A DNA stretch of 5,343 nucleotides from Caldilineaceae bacterium (lineage in GTDB: Bacteria; Chloroflexota; Anaerolineae; Caldilineales; Caldilineaceae). The notes beneath the pieces are model-generated. The model made no database searches and had not been told where the DNA came from. It saw only the letters and a program-made list of their open reading frames with translations. The stretch's first letter is position 1; the number at the start of each line of letters is the position of its first letter. Position numbers and translations under genes: made by a program. Positions 1 to 5,343 of the stretch are shown here, piece after piece. Location: positions 1 to 5,343 of the forward strand of contig JAAUPU010000286.1 in the NCBI GenBank assembly GCA_012032975.1. Reading direction: 5' to 3'.

Positions 1-945
1 GAGGCTGTGCTCGCCGCTGTCGACTCGGTCACCGACAGCGATCTTCCAGGCGTACTGAGCAACCTGGGCGGCCACGATCTGCGCTCGCTCATCGAGATTT
101 TCGACGAAGCCGAACGGGATCTCTCCCGGCCAACGGTCATCTTTGCCTACACGATCAAGGGGTGGGGGCTACCTTTTGCCGGCGACCCGCTCAACCACTC
201 CAAGTTGCTTTCGCAGGAGCAGATGGATGCGCTGAAGCAGTCGCTTGGCGTTGGCCCGGGGCAGGAATGGTCGCCCTTTCCCAAAGATTCTGCGCCTGGC
301 CTCGCCTGTGCGGAAGCCCAGCGCAGGATATTCCCGACGGCGGCCACCGCAGAAAGCGCCAGCCAGCTGAGCATCCGCGACATCCCGGAGACGCTTTCGG
401 TGCGGGCGCAGGGGTGGATGAGTACACAGCAGGCGTTGGGCCAGTTGCTGATGAGCATCAGCCGGACGCCTCGTCTTGCCGAGCGGGTGGTCACGATCTC
501 GCCAGACGTATCGACCTCCACCAACCTGTCGGGGTGGATCATCAAGACTGGCATCTTTCGGTCGGAAGGGAGCAGCGCGGCAATTGCCGAATCGGATTTC
601 TCCACGGGATGGCGGCAGGGGCCAAGTGGACAACACATCGAACTGGGCATCTCGGAGATGAACCTATTCATGGCGCTGGGTATGTTCGGTCTCTCCAGCG
701 AACTCTGCGGCCAGCAGATCATCCCAATCGGCACGGTGTATGACCCCTTTGTCTGTCGCGGGCTAGACTCGCTGATCTATGCCCTTTACTCCGGTGCGAA
801 GTTCATCTTCGCTGGAACGCCCTCCGGCATCACGCTGGCGCCAGAGGGCGGCGCGCACCAATCCACGGTCACGCCGTCGCTGGGGCTGGAACTGCCCGAT
901 CTCGACAGTTGTGAGCCTTGTTTGCGTTGGAGATGGAATGGATGA
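1..945 (+). CDS. 2-oxoacid (pyruvate) dehydrogenase E1, transketolase-like; 5'-truncated, first part of frameshifted gene
   Basis: This is the middle of a single-chain thiamine-diphosphate E1 enzyme of the AceE/transketolase superfamily, which decarboxylates a 2-oxoacid (most likely pyruvate) and passes the acyl group to a lipoyl carrier. The frame is open from base 1, so the gene starts left of the window and the N-terminal diphosphate-binding domain is missing. Visible family landmarks are GGHD (67-78), TIKGWGLP (151-174) with NHSK just after it (193-204), a second-domain start reading GWMSTQQALG then SPDVSTSTNLSGW, GQHIELGISEMN (628-663), whose Glu sits where transketolases carry the cofactor-activating glutamate, and LAPEGGAHQS (835-864). 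The pattern resembles the roughly 800-residue MdeB/AceE-like group more than E. coli AceE. After Glu-Pro at 913-918 the frame degenerates and stops at 943-945, while homology continues two frames over. The substrate is inferred from the family; branched or other 2-oxoacids are possible. Confidence 0.85.
   Translation, partial: EAVLAAVDSVTDSDLPGVLSNLGGHDLRSLIEIFDEAERDLSRPTVIFAYTIKGWGLPFAGDPLNHSKLLSQEQMDALKQSLGVGPGQEWSPFPKDSAPGLACAEAQRRIFPTAATAESASQLSIRDIPETLSVRAQGWMSTQQALGQLLMSISRTPRLAERVVTISPDVSTSTNLSGWIIKTGIFRSEGSSAAIAESDFSTGWRQGPSGQHIELGISEMNLFMALGMFGLSSELCGQQIIPIGTVYDPFVCRGLDSLIYALYSGAKFIFAGTPSGITLAPEGGAHQSTVTPSLGLELPDLDSCEPCLRWRWNG
917..925 (+). other. Frameshift junction in the E1 gene (apparent one-base deletion)
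   Basis: Upstream homology in frame 1 ends with Glu-Pro-Cys (913-921). Downstream homology resumes in frame 3 with Phe-Ala-Leu-Glu from about 921. One extra T in the TTT run at 921-923 or nearby would read EPCFALEMEW without a break, which matches the E-P-x-[FY] pattern expected here in the family. A T-run is a common place for a sequencing miscount, so an assembly error is the first explanation; a real mutation is the alternative. Confidence 0.8.
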
Positions 946-1556
946 TGATCGAGGCGCTGCGTCAATGTTGTGACCGTAAGCAGGGTCGTTCGACCTATTT
1001 TCGGCTGACAACCAAACGGATCGATCAGAGCCTGATGGCGGAAGCCATCGCGCGCATCGGCGAAGAGACCCTGCGCAAACAGCTTCTGGCCGGCGGATAT
1101 CGGGTTGTCGATTGGCGCACCGCAACGCCCGCTCTGCCGCGCTCGCGGTTGGTTCACCTGGTTGCATCCGGCGCCACCGTGCCAGAGGCGATGGCAGCCG
1201 CCACAAGCTTGAGCCGGCAGGGGATTCCGGCCAATGTGCTGAACCTGACCAATGCGCGTCGGCTCTTCGAGGCATGGCGCTCCTTTACCGAGGGGGCGGC
1301 AGAGCAAGAAAGCCCCTTTGCCTGGCTGCTTCCTCAGGACGAACGCCATGCGCCGATCATCACCGCGCTGGACGGGGCGTCGCACGCGCTGGCCTGGCTT
1401 GGCAGCGTCTATGGTATGCGCACCGTACCGCTGGGCGTCGACTCATTTGGCCAGTCTGGTGGGCGCGCCGAACTATATCGCCACCATAAAATTGATGCCG
1501 AGAGCATCGTGGAAGCCGCGCGTCGCAGCCTCGCGCGCAGCGGGATCGCACTGTGA
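918..1556 (+). CDS. 2-oxoacid (pyruvate) dehydrogenase E1, C-terminal part of the same frameshifted gene
   Basis: This frame continues the E1 enzyme begun at the left edge. The TTG at 918 is only the first possible start after a stop at 912-914 and is unlikely to be used. The protein runs FALEMEWMMIEALRQC, then the end of the pyrimidine-binding domain (STYFRLTTKRIDQ), then the transketolase C-terminal domain (VHLVASGATVPEAM). It ends with a family-typical tail: an ITALDGASHALAWLGS stretch and PLGVDSFGQSGG (FGQSG at 1446-1460), a segment near the C-terminus that is strongly conserved in this group. The stop TGA is at 1554-1556. Joined to the upstream frame by adding one base near 919-923, it gives about 518 residues of continuous homologous protein. 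On its own this fragment lacks the cofactor-activating glutamate and would not be an enzyme. No downstream gene is close enough to be in the same operon; a possible terminator lies at 1653-1731. Confidence 0.82.
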   Translation: MFALEMEWMMIEALRQCCDRKQGRSTYFRLTTKRIDQSLMAEAIARIGEETLRKQLLAGGYRVVDWRTATPALPRSRLVHLVASGATVPEAMAAATSLSRQGIPANVLNLTNARRLFEAWRSFTEGAAEQESPFAWLLPQDERHAPIITALDGASHALAWLGSVYGMRTVPLGVDSFGQSGGRAELYRHHKIDAESIVEAARRSLARSGIAL

Positions 1557-1652
1557 TAGCGTTTGCACAAGGCTCTCGCCACGAATTGCAGACATTATTC
1601 GCCCGTCCCCCCTACAGGTTGGCGGGATTGAAAATCTTGGAACGGCCCAACT

Positions 1653-1731
1653 ATCCACGAAGTCACACGAAGATGCACGAAGAACCAGGTCAAATCTTGG
1701 TGTTCCTTCGTGAGCTTCGTGGATGCTTTTT
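1653..1731 (+). repeat. Palindromic element of CACGAAG units at 10-nt period; possible terminator
   Basis: Three copies of CACGAAG start at 1656, 1666 and 1676, exactly 10 nt apart. Two inverted copies (CTTCGTG) lie at 1706-1712 and 1715-1721. The outer arms ATCCACGAAG (1653-1662) and CTTCGTGGAT (1715-1724) pair perfectly over 10 bp. A small 3x2 internal loop follows, then 7 more pairs (1666-1672 with 1706-1712) and a loop of about 33 nt. Two bases after the stem there is a run of five T (1727-1731), as in an intrinsic terminator, so it could end transcription of the E1 gene, although the loop is long. The look is that of a dispersed intergenic repeat; the copy number in the genome cannot be known from here. 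The rest of 1557-1824 shows no gene. Confidence 0.7.
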
Positions 1732-1739
1732 ATCTTGGA

Positions 1740-1770
1740 TTCGCATAAGTGGGTTGGCATCCGGTATGAT
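1740..1770 (+). promoter_or_regulatory. Weak candidate sigma70-type promoter for the alanyl-tRNA editing gene
   Basis: TATGAT at 1765-1770 matches the -10 consensus at five of six positions. TTCGCA at 1740-1745 is a poor -35 (four of six) with a 19-nt spacer. It lies downstream of the possible terminator and 54 bases before the ATG at 1825, which is a sensible place, but such matches arise often by chance. Confidence 0.25.
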
Positions 1771-1824
1771 TGCACGAAAAGCCACAACCCTACGTGAACC
1801 GACTTGGCGTACGTTGATACCCAT

Positions 1825-3057
1825 ATGACTGAGCGACTCTATTTCGCAGATCCTTATCGCACCGAATTTGAAGCCCACATCGTCGAAGCGACGACCTGGG
1901 AAGAGCAGCCCGCGCTCTTCCTGGACCGCACTTGCTTCTATCCCACATCGGGCGGCCAACCCCATGACACAGGCCGGTTGGGTGGCGCGGCAGTGGTCGA
2001 CGTAGTCGCCGCGGCCGATGGCCGGATTGCGCACCTGTTGGCTGAGCCACTCGGGGGTGAGTTGGCAACGGTAACCGGCCAGGTCGACTGGCCGCGGCGT
2101 TATGACCACATGCAGCAGCATTCGGGACAGCATCTGCTCTCTCAGGTTTTCTACGAACTTTTTGGCTACGACACTCTCTCCGTCCATTTTGGCGCGGTCG
2201 AATCGACGATCGATTTCGACGTAGAGATGATCGACGGCGGTCAGATCGACGAGGCCGAGCGGGTCGCCAACCAGCTTGTCTACGAAAATCGACCGATCAG
2301 CGCCTACTTTGTCACCGACGACGAGATTGCCAGTTTGCCGCTGCGGCGACCACCCAAAGTGAGCGGCAGAATCCGCATTGTAGAAATTCAGGCATTCGAC
2401 TACTCCGCCTGTGGCGGAACCCATTGCCGCACCACCGGCGAGATCGGACCGGTCAAGCTGCTGCGGCTGGAGCGGCAGCGCGGCAAGAGCCGCGTCGTTT
2501 TCAAGTGCGGCTGGCGCGGTCTGACCGACTATGGCCAGAAGCACGCCCTGATCACCGAAGCTGCGGCCCTGTTCAGCACCGAAGTCGGCCAGGTGCCGAC
2601 CTTGATCGAGCGCAATCTGGAGCAGATCAAAGAACTCTCCCGTTCTGTGGAGCAGCTTACGGCGCACCTCCTGGCGCGTGAAGCACAAGAACTGCTGGAG
2701 CGCGGCCAACGCATTGGGGCCGCGCGTGTGGTTGCCTGCACGTTGAACGGTAAAAGTGTCGAGCAGGCGAAAATGATCGCCCATTCACTGCAAGAAGAGC
2801 CAGAGGTCATCGCATTGCTCACCTGCGCGGTCGATGGAAAGCTGACCGCGATCTTCGCCCGCGGCGAGGGCGTGACCCTGCACATGGGCAACTTGCTGCG
2901 TGGCACGCTGGCCCAGTTTGGCGGCGGTGGTGGGGGCCGTCCCGAGTTCGCCCAGGGTGGAGGCGTCGCGCCGCCGATGCGGAGAAATTGCTGGCCGCGG
3001 CACTTCGCCAGATTGGGATCGAGAGTCAAGACTGAATCCAGAGCGCCTATTCATTGA
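1825..3057 (+). CDS. Alanyl-tRNA editing protein, long AlaX type with DHHA1 domain (3' end frameshifted)
   Basis: The protein is a free-standing relative of the alanyl-tRNA synthetase editing region. It would hydrolyse Ser-tRNA(Ala) or Gly-tRNA(Ala) in the cytoplasm so that the wrong amino acid is not inserted at alanine codons. Counting from the ATG at 1825, an N-terminal beta-barrel carries the TSGGQPHDTG segment (residues 41-50). The second-additional (tRNA_SAD-type) editing domain carries the four zinc ligands His95 and His99 (DHMQQH) and Cys196 and His200 (CGGTH). A helical, probably coiled-coil stretch (about 255-295) leads to a DHHA1 domain ending in six glycines (366-371) and RPEFAQGGG. 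The ATG is chosen over TTG 1804 because family-like sequence starts there; no clear Shine-Dalgarno is seen. The frame is lost after about residue 382. Restored, the protein ends at TGA 3033-3035 with about 403 residues, normal for the long class; the literal ORF runs 25 or so unrelated residues to 3057. Confidence 0.9.
   Translation: MTERLYFADPYRTEFEAHIVEATTWEEQPALFLDRTCFYPTSGGQPHDTGRLGGAAVVDVVAAADGRIAHLLAEPLGGELATVTGQVDWPRRYDHMQQHSGQHLLSQVFYELFGYDTLSVHFGAVESTIDFDVEMIDGGQIDEAERVANQLVYENRPISAYFVTDDEIASLPLRRPPKVSGRIRIVEIQAFDYSACGGTHCRTTGEIGPVKLLRLERQRGKSRVVFKCGWRGLTDYGQKHALITEAAALFSTEVGQVPTLIERNLEQIKELSRSVEQLTAHLLAREAQELLERGQRIGAARVVACTLNGKSVEQAKMIAHSLQEEPEVIALLTCAVDGKLTAIFARGEGVTLHMGNLLRGTLAQFGGGGGGRPEFAQGGGVAPPMRRNCWPRHFARLGSRVKTESRAPIH
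2965..2976 (+). other. Frameshift near the 3' end of the alanyl-tRNA editing gene
   Basis: In the literal frame the DHHA1 glycine motif is followed by PMRRNCWPRHF, which is unlike the family. Frame 3 from 2973 reads ADAEKLLAAALRQIGIESQD and stops at 3033-3035, an amphipathic C-terminal helix of the kind expected after RPEFAQGGG. One extra base within the GC-rich CGCGCCGCCG stretch (2967-2976) restores the frame, for example giving Val-Ala-Pro-Ala-Asp. The shift has the same sign as the one in the E1 gene. Sequencing or assembly error is the likeliest cause; a true mutation would only alter the last helix. Confidence 0.8.
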
Positions 3058-3062
3058 CGTAA

Positions 3063-3102
3063 TGCGTAGTGCGTGGACAAGTTGACGCATCACGCACCAC
3101 GT
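3063..3102 (+). repeat. Inverted pair of heptamer repeats (hairpin) between the editing gene and the B12 subunit gene
   Basis: TGCGTAG and TGCGTGG follow each other at 3063-3076. The reverse complement of 3085-3098 reads as two near-identical units, with TGCGT again spaced 7 nt apart. The best stem pairs GTGCGTG (3069-3075) with CACGCAC (3091-3097) and continues past one mismatch through 3065-3067 and 3099-3101. No T-run follows, so it does not look like an intrinsic terminator. A possible role is mRNA stability or it may be a dispersed repeat. Confidence 0.5.
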
Positions 3103-3114
3103 TCCACTTCACGC

Positions 3115-3120
3115 GAGGAA
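3115..3120 (+). promoter_or_regulatory. Shine-Dalgarno site of the cobalamin-binding subunit gene
   Basis: GAGGAA lies 6 to 8 bases before ATG 3127. It decides the start: the in-frame ATG at 3121 directly abuts this site and would be too close for initiation. Confidence 0.7.
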
Positions 3121-3126
3121 ATGACC

Positions 3127-3537
3127 ATGACGGAACCGAAAATTCGGGTGCTGGTGGCCAAACCGGGTCTGGATGGCCACGACCGCGGGGCCAAGGTCGT
3201 CGCCCGTTCGCTGCGCGATGCCGGTTTCGAGGTGATCTACACCGGCATCCGTCAGACGCCGCAGATGATCGCCGAGGCCGCGCTTCAGGAGGATGTGGAT
3301 GTCGTCGGCATGAGCATCCTCAGCGGCGCCCATCTCACCCTTTGCCCCAAGGTGGTCGAACTGTTGCGCGCCCAGGGACAGGACGATGTGCTGGTGCTGG
3401 TGGGCGGCATCATCCCAGATGAAGACATGCCGCGGCTGCAGGCGGCAGGCATCCAGGGCGTCTTTGGCCCCGGTTCGTCTACCCAAGAGATCGTGGACTT
3501 TATCAAGCGCACCATTCAGCCCGAAACGGCAAGCTGA
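3127..3537 (+). CDS. Cobalamin-binding subunit of methylmalonyl-CoA mutase-type enzyme
   Basis: This 136-residue protein is a stand-alone B12-binding domain (a Rossmann-like fold) matching the C-terminal domain of methylmalonyl-CoA mutase. It carries the full base-off/His-on signature: Asp16-Gly-His18-Asp-Arg-Gly21 (DxHxxG), in which His18 would coordinate cobalt, then Ser63-Ile-Leu65 (SxL) and Gly93-Gly94. The [25 protein letters not shown] context is typical of acyl-CoA mutases rather than methionine synthase or corrinoid methyltransferases. In organisms with split mutases this small subunit joins a separate catalytic TIM-barrel subunit, which interconverts (R)-methylmalonyl-CoA and succinyl-CoA in propionate metabolism. 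No catalytic subunit is present in the window, so isobutyryl- or ethylmalonyl-type mutase partners cannot be excluded. A good Shine-Dalgarno fixes the start at ATG 3127. MeaB follows with zero spacing, which strongly supports the mutase role. No cobalamin riboswitch is seen upstream. Confidence 0.93.
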   Translation: MTEPKIRVLVAKPGLDGHDRGAKVVARSLRDAGFEVIYTGIRQTPQMIAEAALQEDVDVVGMSILSGAHLTLCPKVVELLRAQGQDDVLVLVGGIIPDEDMPRLQAAGIQGVFGPGSSTQEIVDFIKRTIQPETAS

Positions 3538-4563
3538 ATGACGCGTCCGCGACACGCGACCAGCGTGGGTGAACTTGCCCGGGGCGTGGTTGGCCAGGAC
3601 CGGCTTCTGCTGGCCCGCGCGATCACTCGGGTCGAGAATGAGCATCCAGATAGCCAGCAGCTACTCAGCGAAATCTTTCCCCACACGGGTCACGCCCACA
3701 TCGTCGGCGTGACCGGCGCACCGGGCACAGGAAAATCGACGCTGGTCACCGCGCTCGCGCAATCCTACCGTGCTGAAGACCAGACAGTGGCCATCGTCGC
3801 CATCGACCCGACCAGCCCCTTCACCGGCGGCGCGGTGCTGGGCGATCGCGTGCGCATGAGGTCGCTCAGCGGCGACCCTGGCGTCTTCATCCGCAGCATG
3901 GCCACCCGCGGCAGCTTGGCGCTGTCCAAGACCACCGGCGATGTGGTGACGCTGCTGGACGCCGCGGCTTTCGACCGCATCATCGTCGAGACGGTGGGCG
4001 TGGGCCAGGCCGAGGTCGAGATCGCCAGCACTGCCTACACAACCCTGGTGGTGGAGGCCCCCGGGCTGGGCGATGAAGTGCAGGCCATCAAGGCCGGTAT
4101 CCTGGAGATCGCCGACATCCTGGTCGTCAACAAGGCGGACCATCCCGGTGTCGACCGCACAGTGCAGGCGCTGGAGATGACGCTGGAGATCGAGTATGGC
4201 GAGGCGCGCCAGATCCACCATCACGGCCAATTGATGACGGTAGAGATGCCAGCCCCACTCTTGGACAAGGCGAAACGCTGGCGCGTCGAAGTGTTGCGGA
4301 CTGTGGCGCGCGAGAAGGCGGGGATCGAAGCGCTGCGCGCCAAGATCGAAGCGCATCGCCTCTGGCTGGAGGAATCGGGCGAAATCGTCGCGCGTCAGCG
4401 GCTGCGCATTGCTCGCACCATCGAAAACATCATCCGCACCGAACTCAATCGGCGTATCGTCGCGGGGATGCCGGCCAGCGGTCTGAACGGCCTGGTCGAT
4501 GCGGTGCGCGACCGGCAGATCGACCCCTATCGGGCGGCGCGTAAGTTGTTGGGAGAAGTTTGA
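3538..4563 (+). CDS. meaB: Methylmalonyl-CoA mutase-associated GTPase MeaB
   Basis: This 341-residue protein is a G3E-family P-loop GTPase that acts as chaperone of adenosylcobalamin-dependent mutases. It gates cofactor loading from the adenosyltransferase and protects or rescues the enzyme from inactivation. Seen in sequence: Walker A G60-APGTGKS-67, the MeaB signature around Asp90 (AIDPTSPFTGGAVLGDRVRM), the RSMATRGS loop (119-126), ETVGVGQAEVE (151-161), the PGLGDEVQAIKAGILEIAD segment (175-193), and the guanine-specificity motif Asn198-Lys-Ala-Asp201. The C-terminal helical arm (about 245-341) is the dimerisation region in known MeaB proteins. Length is normal for the family. ATG 3538 follows the TGA of the B12 subunit gene directly, with no obvious Shine-Dalgarno, so it is probably translated by coupling. 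A minor oddity is AREKAGIEAL at 257-266, where family members more often have a T-x-GEGI turn. The human counterpart is MMAA. Confidence 0.96.
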   Translation: MTRPRHATSVGELARGVVGQDRLLLARAITRVENEHPDSQQLLSEIFPHTGHAHIVGVTGAPGTGKSTLVTALAQSYRAEDQTVAIVAIDPTSPFTGGAVLGDRVRMRSLSGDPGVFIRSMATRGSLALSKTTGDVVTLLDAAAFDRIIVETVGVGQAEVEIASTAYTTLVVEAPGLGDEVQAIKAGILEIADILVVNKADHPGVDRTVQALEMTLEIEYGEARQIHHHGQLMTVEMPAPLLDKAKRWRVEVLRTVAREKAGIEALRAKIEAHRLWLEESGEIVARQRLRIARTIENIIRTELNRRIVAGMPASGLNGLVDAVRDRQIDPYRAARKLLGEV

Positions 4564-4615
4564 TGGTGAAGTGCGAATAGGGAATTGCGCATGACAAATT
4601 TCTGGGGCGACGGGG
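4564..4615. other. Short convergent gap between meaB and the - strand gene
   Basis: These 52 bases separate two converging stop codons, where a bidirectional terminator would be expected. Only a weak interrupted hairpin is visible (GCGAAT near 4571 against ATTGCGC near 4583), without a T-run. No convincing terminator or gene is present. Confidence 0.4.
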
Positions 4616-5343
4616 TTATTGCGGCAGCCAATCAGCGCCTTCACGGTCGACTGCCTGGGCGATGGTGACGAGGGCTTCGGCGCCGTCAAGCGCCAACAAG
4701 AGGGGCAGGCTGCCCTCGATGCTATGCACCGTCTGCCACAACCCTTTGGCCGCATCGGCCCGCCAGAGTTGCTCTAGAAAGCTGCGCACCAACTCACGCG
4801 TCTGATGCTCTTCTTTTCGAGCGAACTCCTGCGCCCAATCATCACCCGCTTCAATCTCCCCTTCGGAGCTGTCAACAGAACTCTGATCCGACGAGGATCC
4901 GTCTCCCCTCACGGGCGGTTCAGAGTGAGGCGGTTGGGCGGCTTCGATCTGGCTTGCCAACAGCCTGGCGACCTGATTCACCCGGGTCGAATGTTTGTCC
5001 CCGCCGCCCGCGATCAGCGCATTTGAGATCTCTGGCAACAACTCCCATCCCTGGCCGGTTCGTCCCGAACTGAGCAGGGGGCGCAACATCCCATCCACAT
5101 AAAAACCGATCAGCGCGTCTCCATCCAGCAGACGGGGCGCCCAGCTTCGCAGCCGCTTGACCAGCGCGGCGATCTCGGCTTCGTGCTCCCAGCCCAGCAT
5201 GATCCGTGCCGCCAGCCGCAGCCGATCATCGTGCAACTGGTCGTCGGTCACCCGTTCGCGGAAGAGACGGCGGGCGCGGCTCCAAAATGTCTCCGGCTCT
5301 ATGCGTGTGTCCAGCAATTGCAGCGCGGCCTTGGGTTGCTGGT
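4616..5343 (-). CDS. Unrecognised helix-rich protein with acidic Ser-rich linker, C-terminal part (5' end off window)
   Basis: I do not recognise this protein. The frame is open from the right edge (reading QQPKAALQLLDTRIEPE) to TAA at 4618-4616, about 241 codons. The TTG at 5317 is a possible start but has no good Shine-Dalgarno and sits inside sequence that reads like helix interior, so I treat the gene as truncated by the window. Counting from that TTG, residues 1-125 look like several amphipathic helices (FWSRARRLFRERV, AEIAALVKRLRSW). Residues 126-160 are a low-complexity hydrophilic linker rich in Ser, Asp and Glu (GDGSSSDQSSVDSSEGE). Residues 161-233 are again helical, ending in a hydrophobic stretch SLPLLLALDGAEALVTIAQAV. 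No signal peptide, clear membrane span, or cysteine or histidine cluster is seen. A repeat-type helical scaffold is possible but unproven. It converges on meaB with a 52-base gap and so is a separate transcription unit. Confidence 0.7.
   Translation of the reverse strand, partial: QQPKAALQLLDTRIEPETFWSRARRLFRERVTDDQLHDDRLRLAARIMLGWEHEAEIAALVKRLRSWAPRLLDGDALIGFYVDGMLRPLLSSGRTGQGWELLPEISNALIAGGGDKHSTRVNQVARLLASQIEAAQPPHSEPPVRGDGSSSDQSSVDSSEGEIEAGDDWAQEFARKEEHQTRELVRSFLEQLWRADAAKGLWQTVHSIEGSLPLLLALDGAEALVTIAQAVDREGADWLPQ

Noticed and set aside
915..925. Programmed ribosomal frameshift in the E1 gene
   Set aside because: There is no X-XXY-YYZ slippery heptamer and no evident downstream stimulator, and this family is not known to use recoding. 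A missing base explains it more simply.
786..1385. - strand open frame opposite the E1 gene
   Set aside because: It is antisense to conserved E1 sequence on both sides of the frameshift, and has no motif or ribosome site of its own.
1656..1682. CACGAAG array considered as a CRISPR array
   Set aside because: Units are 7 bases at a 10-base period, with no spacers of CRISPR length and no cas genes. It is a palindromic repeat.
1690..2784. Long open frame (364 codons) on the - strand opposite the editing gene
   Set aside because: The + strand frame here carries all four zinc ligands and the domain order of AlaX. The antisense frame has no recognisable motif and is a by-product of GC-rich codon use.
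3036..3126. Cobalamin riboswitch before the B12 subunit gene
   Set aside because: The gap is only about 90 bases, too short for the usual cobalamin aptamer, and no B12-box-like sequence is seen.
3661..4755. Long open frame (364 codons) on the - strand opposite meaB
   Set aside because: It is antisense to an unmistakable MeaB, is rich in His, Arg and Gln with low-complexity content, and overlaps both meaB and the unidentified - strand gene. It is a shadow frame.
4805..5026. Small + strand open frame in the right part of the window
   Set aside because: It is antisense to the better supported - strand gene, is short, and lacks a ribosome site.

Overview
The window is GC-rich and densely coding. 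It holds parts or all of five genes: four metabolic or translation-quality genes on the + strand and one unrecognised gene on the - strand running off the right edge. No mobile element, CRISPR array, tRNA or rRNA is visible. A stand-alone cobalamin-binding mutase subunit followed directly by MeaB, weak or absent Shine-Dalgarno sites in most genes, and palindromic arrays of short repeats between genes would fit a Chloroflexota-like environmental bacterium. That placement is an inference from gene style, not a measured assignment.

Layout. Positions 1-1556 hold the 3' two thirds or so of a thiamine-diphosphate 2-oxoacid dehydrogenase E1 (pyruvate dehydrogenase E1/transketolase-like, single-chain type). 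It is broken into two frames by an apparent one-base loss near 919-923. Positions 1557-1824 are non-coding and contain a palindrome built from CACGAAG units spaced exactly 10 nt apart and followed by a T-run; this could be a terminator. Positions 1825-3035 (literal ORF to 3057) encode a long alanyl-tRNA editing protein (AlaX type with a C-terminal DHHA1 domain), with a second apparent one-base loss in its last 20 codons. A short gap at 3058-3126 carries an inverted pair of heptamer repeats and a good ribosome binding site.

Positions 3127-3537 encode the cobalamin-binding subunit of a methylmalonyl-CoA mutase-type enzyme. The MeaB G-protein chaperone (3538-4563) starts on the base after its stop codon. 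These two form a clear translationally coupled pair: MeaB guards and reloads the B12 cofactor of the mutase whose B12 domain is encoded just upstream. The catalytic mutase subunit is not in the window. Convergent to them, 4616-5343 (-) encodes the C-terminal part of a helix-rich protein of unknown function with an acidic serine-rich linker.

The gene content is mostly ordinary central metabolism. The points that most deserve a second look are the two same-sign frameshifts, the two intergenic palindromes made of short tandem units, and the unidentified - strand gene. I did not find convincing evidence of a new biological system.
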